Source of the DNA: Verrucomicrobiota bacterium JB024
GTDB taxonomy: Bacteria; Verrucomicrobiota; Verrucomicrobiia; Opitutales; Cerasicoccaceae
Reading direction: 5' to 3'
Assembly: GCA_030673825.1 (NCBI GenBank)
Contig: JAUTCS010000118.1
Span: forward strand, 1-64,000
Length of the DNA: 64,000 bases
The position numbers and the translations under genes are program-made. Position 1 is the stretch's first letter. Each line of letters begins with the position of its first letter. Positions 24,771 to 34,039 of the stretch are shown piece by piece. Below the pieces are notes generated by a model. That model did no database searches. It had not been told where the DNA came from and was given only the letters and a program-made list of their open reading frames with translations.

Positions 24771-27401
24771 ATGATTCACCTGAACCGCATTATCTACTCC
24801 GCGCTGGCATTTCTTGCGATCGGTCTGATTCCGCTCCATGCCTCGCGTACTTATAACTTTCCGCTGAACCAGATCGGCGACGACGGCCTGGCGGCGTCCT
24901 GGAGGGACAATTCCTCCTGGGCGGATGTCGATGTCGAGTACCAGGCCGATCAGGTCTTTGAGGAATTAAAAGCCCAGCGGGTGACCGTGTCGGCTGTGCG
25001 CCAGGGACGCGTTCAGATGTTCGGGCCGTCCTTCTCGGTCGAAGAGGGAAAAATATATAGCGTGTCCATCCGGCTCCGCTCATTGGGTGCGCCCGCCTCG
25101 GTGCTGTTTTTGATCCGGGAACCCGGCCCTCCCTACCGTGACAAAGTGGCCGAGCACAGGTTCGAAGCCACGACGGAATGGAAAACGCAGAGCTTTTTCT
25201 TTGAGGCCAAGAAAAACGTTGAGAACTACATGCTGCTCCTCGCTTTTCCGAGCCCGTGCGACGTGGTTATAGAGCGGATCGATATTCTGGAAGAGAGCCC
25301 CGAGGAGTTCACGGATCGCATGGCTCACGCGCATACTGGGGACGGCCTTTTCCGGCACCCGAATCCCGGCTTTCTGCTCGGGAAAACGGGCTACACGACA
25401 ACGGCTGTGATCGATCGCCAGCGGCAGTACCCGCTGCAGATCGGCAAGCAGTATGCGCTCAACCCTCCGGCTTGGGAAATCCGGACGGAGACGGATGCGG
25501 ACGCGACCGCAGTGGTCGAGTTGGGCGACTACAACACAGTTTTCATGACCACGTTGGCCGATCTGCTCCCGGGGCGTCCGTTGACGGTGCTGGCGCGGGT
25601 ACGCCTCACAGAGGGGAGCTTGCCGGTTACGCTTAGTTTTTTCAGTCCGAGCTGGTCCGATGCTCCGGCGGAGCTCTTTACCGTAGGAGAGGAGTGGACT
25701 GTTTTGAAACTGACGGGCACCCCGCCCATGGACGACGGCATCCAGGCGCGAGTCGATTTGACGGTACAGGGAGAGAGTGTGCCCGGGAGCGAACTTGAGA
25801 TCGATTACCTGATTCTGACCAATGAGCCGGACGAGGCTGAAGCCGCTTTGGCCGAAGCCTCTCCTGTGGCGTTTGCGGCCGAGCCTGACAAGGAGATGAC
25901 TTTCTACGTGGTGGGAGAGGACCCGGTCGTGACTCTCTTCCGTGCCGGTGGAACAGGGGAAACGGTCTCGTGGAAGCTGGTGGATGCCGAGGGCCATGAG
26001 TTTCGTTCAGGTACCTGGACGATGGCGGGTGATGGTCCGATCAATGGAGACTCTACCTATACGTTCAAGGATCTGCCCGTGGGCTGGTGGCAGTTACAGT
26101 GGGATGCACCCTGGGCGCAGTTCCCGACCGGCGTGGTAAACTTTGCTGTCGTTCCGCCGATGGAGCGGATTGGCGGGAGCGCTTCGCCCTTCGGGATTCA
26201 TGTGGAGGGCTGCGAGTACGGCCTGGAAAAGATGAACTATATGGGTATCCAGTGGCTGCGTACGCAGAACCCTCTTTGGACGAAATGGTCCGCCGTGCAA
26301 CCTGAGCGCGACACCTGGGTGTACCCGGATGAGTACATCGATCTTTTTATCAACGCGGGGAAGGATATCCTGCTTGATCTTGACCGCACGCCGCGCTGGG
26401 CGGCCCGCAACCCGGACAACTTCCGGCTGACGACGGACTTCATGGACTACCGGGCTGATCTACCGGGCGACTGGCCAGCGTGGGAGGAGTATGTGCGCCG
26501 CATGGTGGAGCGTTATAAGGATCGTGTTCATTACTGGGAAATTTGGAACGAGCCGGACATTCCTTTCCTGCGTCCTCCCGAAGGGATGACCAATGCTGAG
26601 GCTTTCCTGCAACTACTGGAGCACAGCACGCCGGTGATTCGCAGTATCGATCCCACGGCCAAGGTCGTTATCTCCCCGGCATACTACCTGAAAAAGCGTG
26701 GTGATCCGAACGGTTATCAAGAGGATTTTACCGAGCGTTTGATTGAGGCCGGTGGCATGCAGTATGCCGATGTTTACGCCGTCCACTTTTACTTCGCGCC
26801 GGGCCAGCGGGTTTTTGATCATCCCGAGAAGTACGAGGATAAACTCGACAAGGTCCTGGATGCGATGGTCGAGGCTGGCTGTAGCGATCCGCAGATCTGG
26901 AACAGTGAGTGGGGGATTATCAACTTCACCATTCCCACTCACCCCGTCAACCTGCCCAGTACAAACGGTCTTAGCCCGGTCCAGGCTGCACGTGACCTCG
27001 TCGTGTGGAGTGGCGGTATGCTGGCTGCCGGATTGGAGAAGCTCTTCTGGTACGATGGACAGGACAATTACTACCTCCACTTCCATGTGACCAAGAGCTT
27101 GTTCGACTACAAGCAGCCGCGACCGGTGGCGGTCGCTTATGCCGTGCTGACCAAGCAGCTGGACGGTTTGGCTTTTGTCGATGAGGAGCCCGTCGAGGGC
27201 GAGTCTGGTCGGGTGCTTGTCTTTGAAAGCGAGGACGGGAGTCGCCAGGTCCGACTTGCCTACGCGTTTCCGGGCGAGAGCTTTACCTTGCCGTCCGAGG
27301 GTGTCGCCGCAACGACGGATTTTCTCGGGCAGCCGCAGACCGCTTCAGACGGTGGATACACCATCGGAGAGAACCCGGTATATCTGGAAACCGGACTTTG
27401 A
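24771..27401 (+). CDS. Secreted GH39-like (clan A) glycoside hydrolase
   Basis: An 876-residue exported protein. It has a signal peptide ('LAFLAIGLIPLHAS'), two or more beta-sandwich modules to about residue 480, then a (beta/alpha)8 barrel. The acid/base Glu is residue 594 in 'WEIWNEPD' and the nucleophile Glu is residue 713 in 'WNSEWG', both typical of clan GH-A; overall the barrel most resembles GH39-type enzymes (xylosidase, iduronidase). A short beta domain closes the C-terminus. It likely cleaves glycosidic bonds outside the cytoplasm. The PilX-like gene follows after 76 bp. Confidence 0.8.
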   Translation: MIHLNRIIYSALAFLAIGLIPLHASRTYNFPLNQIGDDGLAASWRDNSSWADVDVEYQADQVFEELKAQRVTVSAVRQGRVQMFGPSFSVEEGKIYSVSIRLRSLGAPASVLFLIREPGPPYRDKVAEHRFEATTEWKTQSFFFEAKKNVENYMLLLAFPSPCDVVIERIDILEESPEEFTDRMAHAHTGDGLFRHPNPGFLLGKTGYTTTAVIDRQRQYPLQIGKQYALNPPAWEIRTETDADATAVVELGDYNTVFMTTLADLLPGRPLTVLARVRLTEGSLPVTLSFFSPSWSDAPAELFTVGEEWTVLKLTGTPPMDDGIQARVDLTVQGESVPGSELEIDYLILTNEPDEAEAALAEASPVAFAAEPDKEMTFYVVGEDPVVTLFRAGGTGETVSWKLVDAEGHEFRSGTWTMAGDGPINGDSTYTFKDLPVGWWQLQWDAPWAQFPTGVVNFAVVPPMERIGGSASPFGIHVEGCEYGLEKMNYMGIQWLRTQNPLWTKWSAVQPERDTWVYPDEYIDLFINAGKDILLDLDRTPRWAARNPDNFRLTTDFMDYRADLPGDWPAWEEYVRRMVERYKDRVHYWEIWNEPDIPFLRPPEGMTNAEAFLQLLEHSTPVIRSIDPTAKVVISPAYYLKKRGDPNGYQEDFTERLIEAGGMQYADVYAVHFYFAPGQRVFDHPEKYEDKLDKVLDAMVEAGCSDPQIWNSEWGIINFTIPTHPVNLPSTNGLSPVQAARDLVVWSGGMLAAGLEKLFWYDGQDNYYLHFHVTKSLFDYKQPRPVAVAYAVLTKQLDGLAFVDEEPVEGESGRVLVFESEDGSRQVRLAYAFPGESFTLPSEGVAATTDFLGQPQTASDGGYTIGENPVYLETGL

Positions 27402-27426
27402 GGAATATACGAGATTACGTTGGCTC

Positions 27427-27472
27427 CCATGACTGAGGGTAGGGTTCCACCCTCAGTCGGGGATACCCCCAG
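27427..27472. repeat. Two adjacent hairpins between the hydrolase and PilX-like genes
   Basis: CTGAGGGT and ACCCTCAG form an 8-bp stem, followed at once by GGGG-ATA-CCCC. There is no U-tract, so this is not a classical terminator. It may be a REP-like element or an mRNA-stabilising structure between co-transcribed genes. Confidence 0.4.
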
Positions 27473-27477
27473 CGCCT

Positions 27478-30400
27478 ATGAAGAAGAATAGCCCAGTTGG
27501 AAAGCGTGGATTCGCCTTGATCATTGCGCTGAGCTTGATGGCGTTCATCTTTCTGCTGCTCCTGAGTATGGGGACCCTGCTGCGGGTCGAGAGTACGGTA
27601 TCCAGTGTTCATCGACAGCAGGCACAGGCGAAGGCTAATGCGCTGTTGGCGCTCAATGTTGCCATGGGCAATCTTCAAAAGCTGGCCGGACCGGACCAGC
27701 GCGCGACAGCCGCCGCGGACGTATTGTCGAGCGAGGGCTATGCTGCGATCGACCCGGATGACCATGCGCGCCACTGGACGGGGGTATGGGATGCGACGAG
27801 GTCCCGTGGTGATGGGTTTCTCGGGTGGCTGGTTTCCGCTCCGGCGGGAGGCCTGTTGCAGGCCGAAAGTGATGCTGTCAATCTGCCGCAAACTACCGTC
27901 ACCCTCGTCGGGGCAGGTACGCTGGGGACTGCGGCGTCCATGGAGGCCTTTTATGTGGAGGCTCCGCTTGCCTCTATCATGGAACCGGGTGGCGTCGGAG
28001 AGTCTGGCAGTTTCGCTTATTGGATCGGCGATGAGGGCGTGAAGGCGAAATTTCAGGGCACGCTACCGTCCGAGGACTATCCCTCTGCACCGCGGGCTCA
28101 GGATGATTTTCGGTTGAACCAGAGAAACGCGGTCGAAATGTATGGCGACCTCGCAACGGAGGATGTTGGCGGCCTCATCGATGCAAGTGCGTCGAATCAG
28201 CCGCGTTCAACGACCTGGGGCGGACTGTTTTTACCGGATACCGCCAACACCATTCTTCCCGCGGATGAGAACATCCTTCGGGAGGGCTATTTTGACTTCA
28301 CTCCTGATAGCATCGGGTTGCTGACAGACACCAAAAACGGTGGCTGGAAGAAAGACCTGACCTGGCTCTTTGAGGAGGAAGATGGTGCGGTGGCCGATGC
28401 GCTTGAGGAGATCGATGCCGTGGCCGGCGTTGCGGATTCTCAGATCACAGCGCAATGGCCGGAAAACCGTGGCCGCACGCATTGGGCTCCGGCGCCGACC
28501 TGGGATTTGCTGCGCTCCTATTATCGGTTATCGCGGGAAACCGAACCGCTGGCAGTCCGCTCGCAAACCTCCACCCGTCACGGGATCGTCCCGATTATTC
28601 CGCGGTTTATTATTAATTTTATTCCGGGTTTGAACGGTAGCCTTCAGGATAATGGGACACCTGCGGATTCGAGCGACGATTACTTCACCGGAAATTTGCG
28701 TGTGTATCTGGACGTTCAGGTCGTCCTTTGGAACCCCTACGATTCTTCTGTGCGTCTGCCCGCCTCTGACTTGGAGGTTTTGTGGACGGATGCCGCAGAC
28801 GGTATCAGCCCGGACATGCGGATGGTTTTTGGAGATTATGGATCTGCATCTGAGAGGCAGGCGCATCGGGGCTCGCTGGTTCCGGATTTCAAGGGGCCGA
28901 CGGGCGAGGGGTTTTTTAACTACACCGACCATTTCGCTCAGGCCACCGATTGCTTGGGGTTAAAATTCCGGATGCCGGATACAGTTATGGCGCCGGGAGA
29001 GGTTCTGATATTTACGGTCAGCAACGCCGATAACGGCACTGGATATACCGGCGTCAACGTTCTTGAGAATCGCGCGGGTTTGGGGGCTCCAAATACAGTC
29101 TGGCTGGAGCTGCCAGACCTTATCGACCAGACTTCAACACCTCTGAATGGCCATCAGGTGACTGAGGCTTTCACATTTGAAAAACTGGATAAGAGCGGCG
29201 GTGCCGGGGAAACGACTCTCGTCGAGCATGTTGCGCTGAAGCGACTGGGAACGGCGGGCGACGACGCGGTGGAGAACTACTCCGATTATTACGCGCGTTA
29301 TATCCAGCGTCAGATGGACTCGTCCGATCCGTTCCCTCAAGAGAGTAATCTGGATCCACTGACGGACACGGCCTCCAGCATGAGCAATGGGTTCAGCCTG
29401 GACGAGGGGCAGTGGTTGCAGTTCGATGTTGGGATGCAGGCCTCTCAAACGGGGTACCGAAACTCACGCTGGGCCATGAACTATAATCCGCGGGCGTCCG
29501 TGACTGGCCGTTCGGAAGTCGACCTGTGGAACAACCCTAACCATTTCGGTACGTGGCGCTGCTCGCCCGCAGTCAAGCTGACCAACACGGTCGTGGCCGG
29601 AACAAAGACCCGGGTGGCCGAACGTCCCATTTATTATGGGCCTTACGGCTGGCAATTTCAGCTCAGTTTCTTTTCCCTGCCGCGGCAGGGGTTCAAGCCG
29701 CTGAGTCTGGGCGATTTTCAACACGTCAACGCCTATCCGCGCGGAACCTCCAACTGCTACCTGATCGCGAATTCGCTGGTGGACCTGCGGCTTCAGGATG
29801 TCTCGGATACGGTCCGCTCCCCAAATGCACCGGATACTTACGCTCCTGTTGTTGATGGCTCATACCTGCTTAACGAAGCGCTCTGGGATGGCTACTTCTT
29901 TTCGACGATCGATGGTTCCGTTTTGCAGGCCGATCTGGATAACGGTGAATCTTTTCCCAATTCGAGGATACAGCTTGCGCAGGGAGTGATGCTTGATGCT
30001 TTCGAGGATGATCCGGACCGTTTCTCGGAGGGCGCCGCCGACTTGACCCTGGATGGCGCTTTTAATATTAACTCAACCTCGAAGGAAGCCTGGAAGATGG
30101 TGTTGGCGTCCAGCTACGGTGTTCGCTACACGCCCCAAGGTGATGTCATCGGCAGGGCTCAGGGGGTTGCGTTTTCACGGTTGCTCAAGCCCTTGGGCGA
30201 CACGGATGCGACATGGAGAGGCTATCGCGAACTGACGAAGGCAGAGCTGGAAACCCTGGCGGGGGAGATTGTTCAGGAGATCCGTCGCCGCGGTCCTTTC
30301 CTTACGCTGGCTGATTTTGTCAACCGCCGCCTCGATGCGCCTGCGAGCGGGGCAGGTCTGCAAGGAGTCCTGGCGCAGGCGATCGACAACTCCGGAATCA

Positions 30401-30780
30401 ATAGCAATGACGCCCTCGGCCTTCCGCCCGATACGAACGAGCTGAGCAGCATTAATGCCACCGCCAAGCTGTGGTACATCGAAGAGGCGCTTGTGGGCTC
30501 GCGTAGCGCCGGGGCACCTCGATGGCTGATTCAGGGGGATATTTTGCAGCGTATCGGCGGCATGATCAGTTCCCGCTCTGATACCTTCATTATCCGTACC
30601 TACGGTGAGTCCGCCAGTCCGATTACTGGTGAGGTCGGTCGCGCTTATTTGGAGGCAACCGTGCAGCGCTCGCCGGAGCCGGTAACGCCTTTGGCGGGGG
30701 CGCCGACTGAGCCGGGGGATGCCTTTGGCCGCCGCTTCACGATCGTCAGTATGAAATGGCTGAGGGAGGAGGAAATATGA
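27478..30780 (+). CDS. PilX-like / Verru_Chthon cassette protein A-like protein
   Basis: An 1100-residue protein that starts with a short basic stretch, 'RGFALIIALSLMAFIFLLLLSM' (a prepilin-like or PilX-like N-terminal helix), and 'VESTVSSVHRQQAQAKANA'. The rest is a long soluble region with no recognised catalytic motif. The layout and helix resemble the first protein of the Verru_Chthon cassette described in Verrucomicrobiota and the PilX family of pilus-assembly proteins. I infer a role in a pilus- or secretion-like surface complex. Its stop overlaps the next start (ATGA), and it follows the GH39-like gene, so the three may be co-transcribed. Confidence 0.6.
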   Translation: MKKNSPVGKRGFALIIALSLMAFIFLLLLSMGTLLRVESTVSSVHRQQAQAKANALLALNVAMGNLQKLAGPDQRATAAADVLSSEGYAAIDPDDHARHWTGVWDATRSRGDGFLGWLVSAPAGGLLQAESDAVNLPQTTVTLVGAGTLGTAASMEAFYVEAPLASIMEPGGVGESGSFAYWIGDEGVKAKFQGTLPSEDYPSAPRAQDDFRLNQRNAVEMYGDLATEDVGGLIDASASNQPRSTTWGGLFLPDTANTILPADENILREGYFDFTPDSIGLLTDTKNGGWKKDLTWLFEEEDGAVADALEEIDAVAGVADSQITAQWPENRGRTHWAPAPTWDLLRSYYRLSRETEPLAVRSQTSTRHGIVPIIPRFIINFIPGLNGSLQDNGTPADSSDDYFTGNLRVYLDVQVVLWNPYDSSVRLPASDLEVLWTDAADGISPDMRMVFGDYGSASERQAHRGSLVPDFKGPTGEGFFNYTDHFAQATDCLGLKFRMPDTVMAPGEVLIFTVSNADNGTGYTGVNVLENRAGLGAPNTVWLELPDLIDQTSTPLNGHQVTEAFTFEKLDKSGGAGETTLVEHVALKRLGTAGDDAVENYSDYYARYIQRQMDSSDPFPQESNLDPLTDTASSMSNGFSLDEGQWLQFDVGMQASQTGYRNSRWAMNYNPRASVTGRSEVDLWNNPNHFGTWRCSPAVKLTNTVVAGTKTRVAERPIYYGPYGWQFQLSFFSLPRQGFKPLSLGDFQHVNAYPRGTSNCYLIANSLVDLRLQDVSDTVRSPNAPDTYAPVVDGSYLLNEALWDGYFFSTIDGSVLQADLDNGESFPNSRIQLAQGVMLDAFEDDPDRFSEGAADLTLDGAFNINSTSKEAWKMVLASSYGVRYTPQGDVIGRAQGVAFSRLLKPLGDTDATWRGYRELTKAELETLAGEIVQEIRRRGPFLTLADFVNRRLDAPASGAGLQGVLAQAIDNSGINSNDALGLPPDTNELSSINATAKLWYIEEALVGSRSAGAPRWLIQGDILQRIGGMISSRSDTFIIRTYGESASPITGEVGRAYLEATVQRSPEPVTPLAGAPTEPGDAFGRRFTIVSMKWLREEEI

Positions 30781-31484
30781 GGTACGCTCGACATATCTCG
30801 GGTGCGACTCTTTGTGCGCTGTGCATGATCGCGCCTTTGTTATCGGCTCAGGAAGATGTCTCCGTTGTCAAAACCATCCGCTCTCTCGGTTTGGTTGAGA
30901 AGACTGTTCGGATGTCCTCGCCAGATTTTTCCGGGGGGCAGATACTTCCTTTTTTTGACCGTGCCATTCGGGGGCCGGTTCACTACTTCGGCCCACCTGT
31001 ACTTCAATTGCATACGACCGATTCAGGGGAGGGGGCCGCTAACTCCACTTATCAGGTCGCTCTGCCCAAGAGCGAGGTGGTCCTGCTGTTGGGAATAAAA
31101 TCAACGGGCGGCTTGATGAAGTTCATTGCTCTGCCTGACAGCTATGATTCGCCGGGTGCCACGAGTGTTTCGATCCTGAACCTCACCCGTATGGAATTGT
31201 TTGTCAAAGTAGGGGAGGAAGCGGGAGTAATCGGAGTCGGGACGATTTACCGACAGGATTATCCGGCAGGCGAGTACGACGAGTTGCCGGTTTCAATCGC
31301 TGGGAAATCAGGTGACAGCCTCGTCCCCATTATAAACAACAAGCTGCGGCTCATGCCCCGGCGGACGGTCATGCTGTTGGTTGCAGGTGACGAGGCAGTT
31401 AAAGCCCGTAGGCTGGATCGGGGCGAGGTCGAGGTGTCGGTGGTGTATCGCTCACCGCTTCTGCCCTCTCCATCGAATCCATAG
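30777..31484 (+). CDS. Exported protein of unknown function
   Basis: A 235-residue protein with a signal peptide ('ISGATLCALCMIAPLLSAQE', cleavage near residue 24). The body is predicted to be beta-rich and has no motif I recognise. Its ATG overlaps the stop of the 1100-residue PilX-like protein by 4 bp, so translation is probably coupled and the two products may act together, for instance as parts of one surface complex. A start at 30756 inside the upstream gene is possible but would weaken the signal peptide. Confidence 0.65.
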   Translation: MRYARHISGATLCALCMIAPLLSAQEDVSVVKTIRSLGLVEKTVRMSSPDFSGGQILPFFDRAIRGPVHYFGPPVLQLHTTDSGEGAANSTYQVALPKSEVVLLLGIKSTGGLMKFIALPDSYDSPGATSVSILNLTRMELFVKVGEEAGVIGVGTIYRQDYPAGEYDELPVSIAGKSGDSLVPIINNKLRLMPRRTVMLLVAGDEAVKARRLDRGEVEVSVVYRSPLLPSPSNP

Positions 31485-31511
31485 GGCACTTTCGCTTTTG
31501 TCTGTTGCCCG

Positions 31512-31799
31512 CGGCGGTGGGTGTCGCTGCATGTGCTCGTGGCGACATGGTATTTCCGTGGGAAAACCCAGGACGAGGTCGAGGAGTTCGAGCGGTATTA
31601 CGGAGGCTGGAACGGCTTTGCTGAGGGTCTCGTGCACGGCTTTATCGGCACGGGGGAGTCCCAGATGAACCGTCTTGAGACGCGCTAATCCGAGCTTCTG
31701 AGCAACGAACGCTTCTGGCGCAACGGCTACTACTTGAGCTGGATTGGCGTCATCGTCTGTGGCGGTTGCGTGGCGAACGAGAGGCGAAAGGCTTTGTGA
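31512..31799 (+). pseudogene. Decayed gene fragment with an in-frame stop
   Basis: One frame reads as a plausible protein ('VSLHVLVATWYFRGK', 'EVEEFERYYGGWNGFAEGL'), meets TAA at 31686, and then goes on in the same frame ('LLSNERFWRNGYYLSWIGVI') to TGA at 31797. There is no start codon. The composition and continuing sense suggest the remains of a small membrane-protein gene broken by a nonsense mutation and loss of its 5' end. I do not recognise the family. Confidence 0.5.
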
Positions 31800-32003
31800 G
31801 CTTGGCTCAGTAACAGAGGCTCATCTATCCAAGATGAAGCTACTGGCACGGCATAGGGGTGTGTCGATGACGAGAAGGTTACAGAAGTCGTTTTTCGTGG
31901 TAGATGTTGTGAACACTCGCGACGATAGAGCATCTTCGTTTTACTCTGTCGCAGTCAGCGGAAAATACGTTGGCGTTGGTTGTTTAAGCACCTCGGGTTA
32001 ATT

Positions 32004-32129
32004 CGTCGCGTAGCGACGTTTCCTGCTTGGACAGTCCGTGAAACGCCGCTGACGCGACGTGACTTCAGTCTCCGAGCATAGCCGTGGGTTAAAACCCACG
32101 GCTATGCACACAGCATCGCTACGCGATGC
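32004..32129. repeat. Cluster of REP-like hairpins
   Basis: Three hairpins lie in 126 bases: CGTCGC-GTA-GCGACG (32004-32018); a 14-bp stem CATAGCCGTGGGTT with AACCCACGGCTATG (32077-32106); and GCATCGC-TAC-GCGATGC (32113-32129). No coding frame covers them. They look like repetitive extragenic palindromes and lie downstream of nadB and of the decayed gene. Confidence 0.6.
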
Positions 32130-32212
32130 TCAGCGGGAAAGCCATGACGATACCATCGTGCGACAAAATAAAGCGAATATGCTCTAACGAATCCGCTCAA
32201 AACGCCGCACGT

Positions 32213-32259
32213 GGAGATCCTTCGACGCGTCCGCATGGCGGACTTGCTCAGGATGACAA
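32213..32259. repeat. Short palindromic repeat downstream of nadB
   Basis: A stretch GAGATCC...CTCAGGATGACA encloses GTCCGC-ATG-GCGGAC (32229-32243). From memory, sequences of this pattern are scattered in many environmental bacterial genomes, which I could not check here. Confidence 0.4.
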
Positions 32260-32319
32260 CGGGCGGCGTGATGCGTTTGGTTCGCATCCGACGAGCACAC
32301 GGCCAGCCGCCGCTCCCCC

Positions 32320-33909
32320 TCACCCCCGGAAGCGCTGGACGATGCTGTCCTGGGCGGCGTCGAGCTTTTCGCGGTGGTCGAGGGTGTAGTGCAGGCCGCG
32401 GCTCTCGCGGCGCTGGAGGGCGCAGTCGATGATCAGCTCGGCCACCTGGATGAGGTTGCGCAGTTCGAGCAGCTCGGGCTCGACCTTGAAATTCCAATAA
32501 TACTCGGTGATCTCGCGCTGGAGGTTCTGCACGCGGGTGCGGGCGCGCTGGAGGCGCTTGTCCGTGCGCACGATGGCCACGTAGTCCCACATGGTGCGCT
32601 TGAGCTCGTCCCAGTTGTGGTGCAGGACGACGCGCTCGTCCGGGTCGCGCACGTCCCCGTCGCGCCAGTGAGGCATCTCCAGGGGCTCGTTGCCGTGCGT
32701 CTCCAGGTAGGTTAAAGCGGTCTGGGCGCCGCTGTGGGCGAGCACGCAGGCCTCCAGCAGGGAATTGCTGGCCAGGCGGTTGGCCCCGTGCAGGCCGGTG
32801 CAGGCCACCTCGCCACAGGCCAGCAGGCCGTCAAGCCCGGTGGAGGCGTCGAGCGCGGTGGTGATGCCGCCGCACATATAGTGGCAAGCCGGGACGACGG
32901 GGATCATTTCTTTCGCCATGTTGATCCCGGCCTTCAGGCACCCCTCGTAGATGGACGGGAAGCGGTCGCGGATGGACTCCTCGCTCTGGTGAGTGATGTC
33001 GAGCCAGACATGCTCGTCCCCGGAGCGCTTCATCTCGGCGTCGATGGCGCGGGCCACGATGTCGCGCGGAGCCAGGTCGGCCCGCGGGTCGTAGCGCTTC
33101 ATGAAGGCCTCGCCCGCGGAATTGCGCAAAACCGCGCCCTCGCCCCGGACGGCCTCGGAGATGAGGAAGCGGTCCTTCGTCCGGGCGAACAGCGCGGTCG
33201 GGTGGAACTGGATGAACTCCATGTTGCGCACCTCCACACCCGCCCGGAAGGCGATGGCGATCCCGTCGCCGGTGGCGATGTCCGGGTTGGTCGTAAACTG
33301 GTAAACCTGCCCCACTCCGCCGGTGGCGAGCATGACCACGGGCGCGCCAAAGGTGTGGACGATCCCGGTGTGGACGTTGAGCACGTAGAGGCCGAGCACG
33401 GCGTCGGGGCCGGGGAGCTGGAGCTTGTGCCGGGTGATCAGGTCGATGGCGAAGTGGTGCTCGAGCATCTCGATGTGCTCACTCGTGGCCACGGCGTGCA
33501 GGAGCGCCTCCTCAATGGCCGCGCCGGTCAGGTCCTTGACGTGGAGGATGCGGCGCTTGGAGTGGCCGCCCTCGCGGTGCAGGGAGATGCGCCCGTCCTC
33601 CAGATTGGTGAACTCCACCCCGACGCGCTTAAGCTCCTCGATGCGGGCGGGCCCGGCGCTGACGACCTCGCGCACCACGTCCTCGCGGCACAGCCCGTCC
33701 CCGGCGGTGAGGGTGTCGGCCACGTGCAGCTCAAAGTCGTCCGTCTGCGAGGTGACTGCGGCGATCCCGCCCTGGGCGTAGTTGGTGCTGGACTCCGCCC
33801 GGCTCTTTTTGGTGATGATGGCGACGCGCTTGCCCGCCGCCGCCACCTTCAGGGCGAAACTCAGACCGGCAATCCCGCTGCCGACCACGATGACATCGTA
33901 TGTTTTCAC
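32320..33909 (-). CDS. nadB: L-aspartate oxidase
   Basis: A 529-residue FAD enzyme that oxidises L-aspartate to iminoaspartate, the first step of de novo NAD synthesis. The N-terminal dinucleotide-binding motif is 'VVGSGIAGLSFALK', and 'SSTNYAQGGIAAV', 'EFIQFHPTAL', 'PACHYMCGGI' and 'GANRLASNSLLEA' are all family landmarks of the succinate dehydrogenase/fumarate reductase flavoprotein group. Length is normal (about 530). No nadA or nadC is adjacent. Its upstream region carries short repeats rather than an evident promoter. Confidence 0.95.
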   Translation of the reverse strand: MKTYDVIVVGSGIAGLSFALKVAAAGKRVAIITKKSRAESSTNYAQGGIAAVTSQTDDFELHVADTLTAGDGLCREDVVREVVSAGPARIEELKRVGVEFTNLEDGRISLHREGGHSKRRILHVKDLTGAAIEEALLHAVATSEHIEMLEHHFAIDLITRHKLQLPGPDAVLGLYVLNVHTGIVHTFGAPVVMLATGGVGQVYQFTTNPDIATGDGIAIAFRAGVEVRNMEFIQFHPTALFARTKDRFLISEAVRGEGAVLRNSAGEAFMKRYDPRADLAPRDIVARAIDAEMKRSGDEHVWLDITHQSEESIRDRFPSIYEGCLKAGINMAKEMIPVVPACHYMCGGITTALDASTGLDGLLACGEVACTGLHGANRLASNSLLEACVLAHSGAQTALTYLETHGNEPLEMPHWRDGDVRDPDERVVLHHNWDELKRTMWDYVAIVRTDKRLQRARTRVQNLQREITEYYWNFKVEPELLELRNLIQVAELIIDCALQRRESRGLHYTLDHREKLDAAQDSIVQRFRG

Positions 33910-33920
33910 TTAGTTAGGAA

Positions 33921-33999
33921 AATAACCACAAAGGGCACAGAGAACACAGAGAGGGTTTTTCAGGAAGATTTAACCGCAATGACACAAAGGCGCAAAGCT
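33921..33999. repeat. Two copies of the CACAGAG-type tandem-motif repeat
   Basis: At 33921-33955 an AACCACA start is followed by units of about nine bases around CACAGAG; at 33970-33999 TTAACCGC is followed by CACAAAGG and CGCAAAG units. These are intergenic, in front of nadB and beyond the 3' end of the next minus-strand gene. Confidence 0.6.
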
Positions 34000-34039
34000 A
34001 GACTGAGAGGAATTTTGAGGATTTTAGCCAGCATGAACG

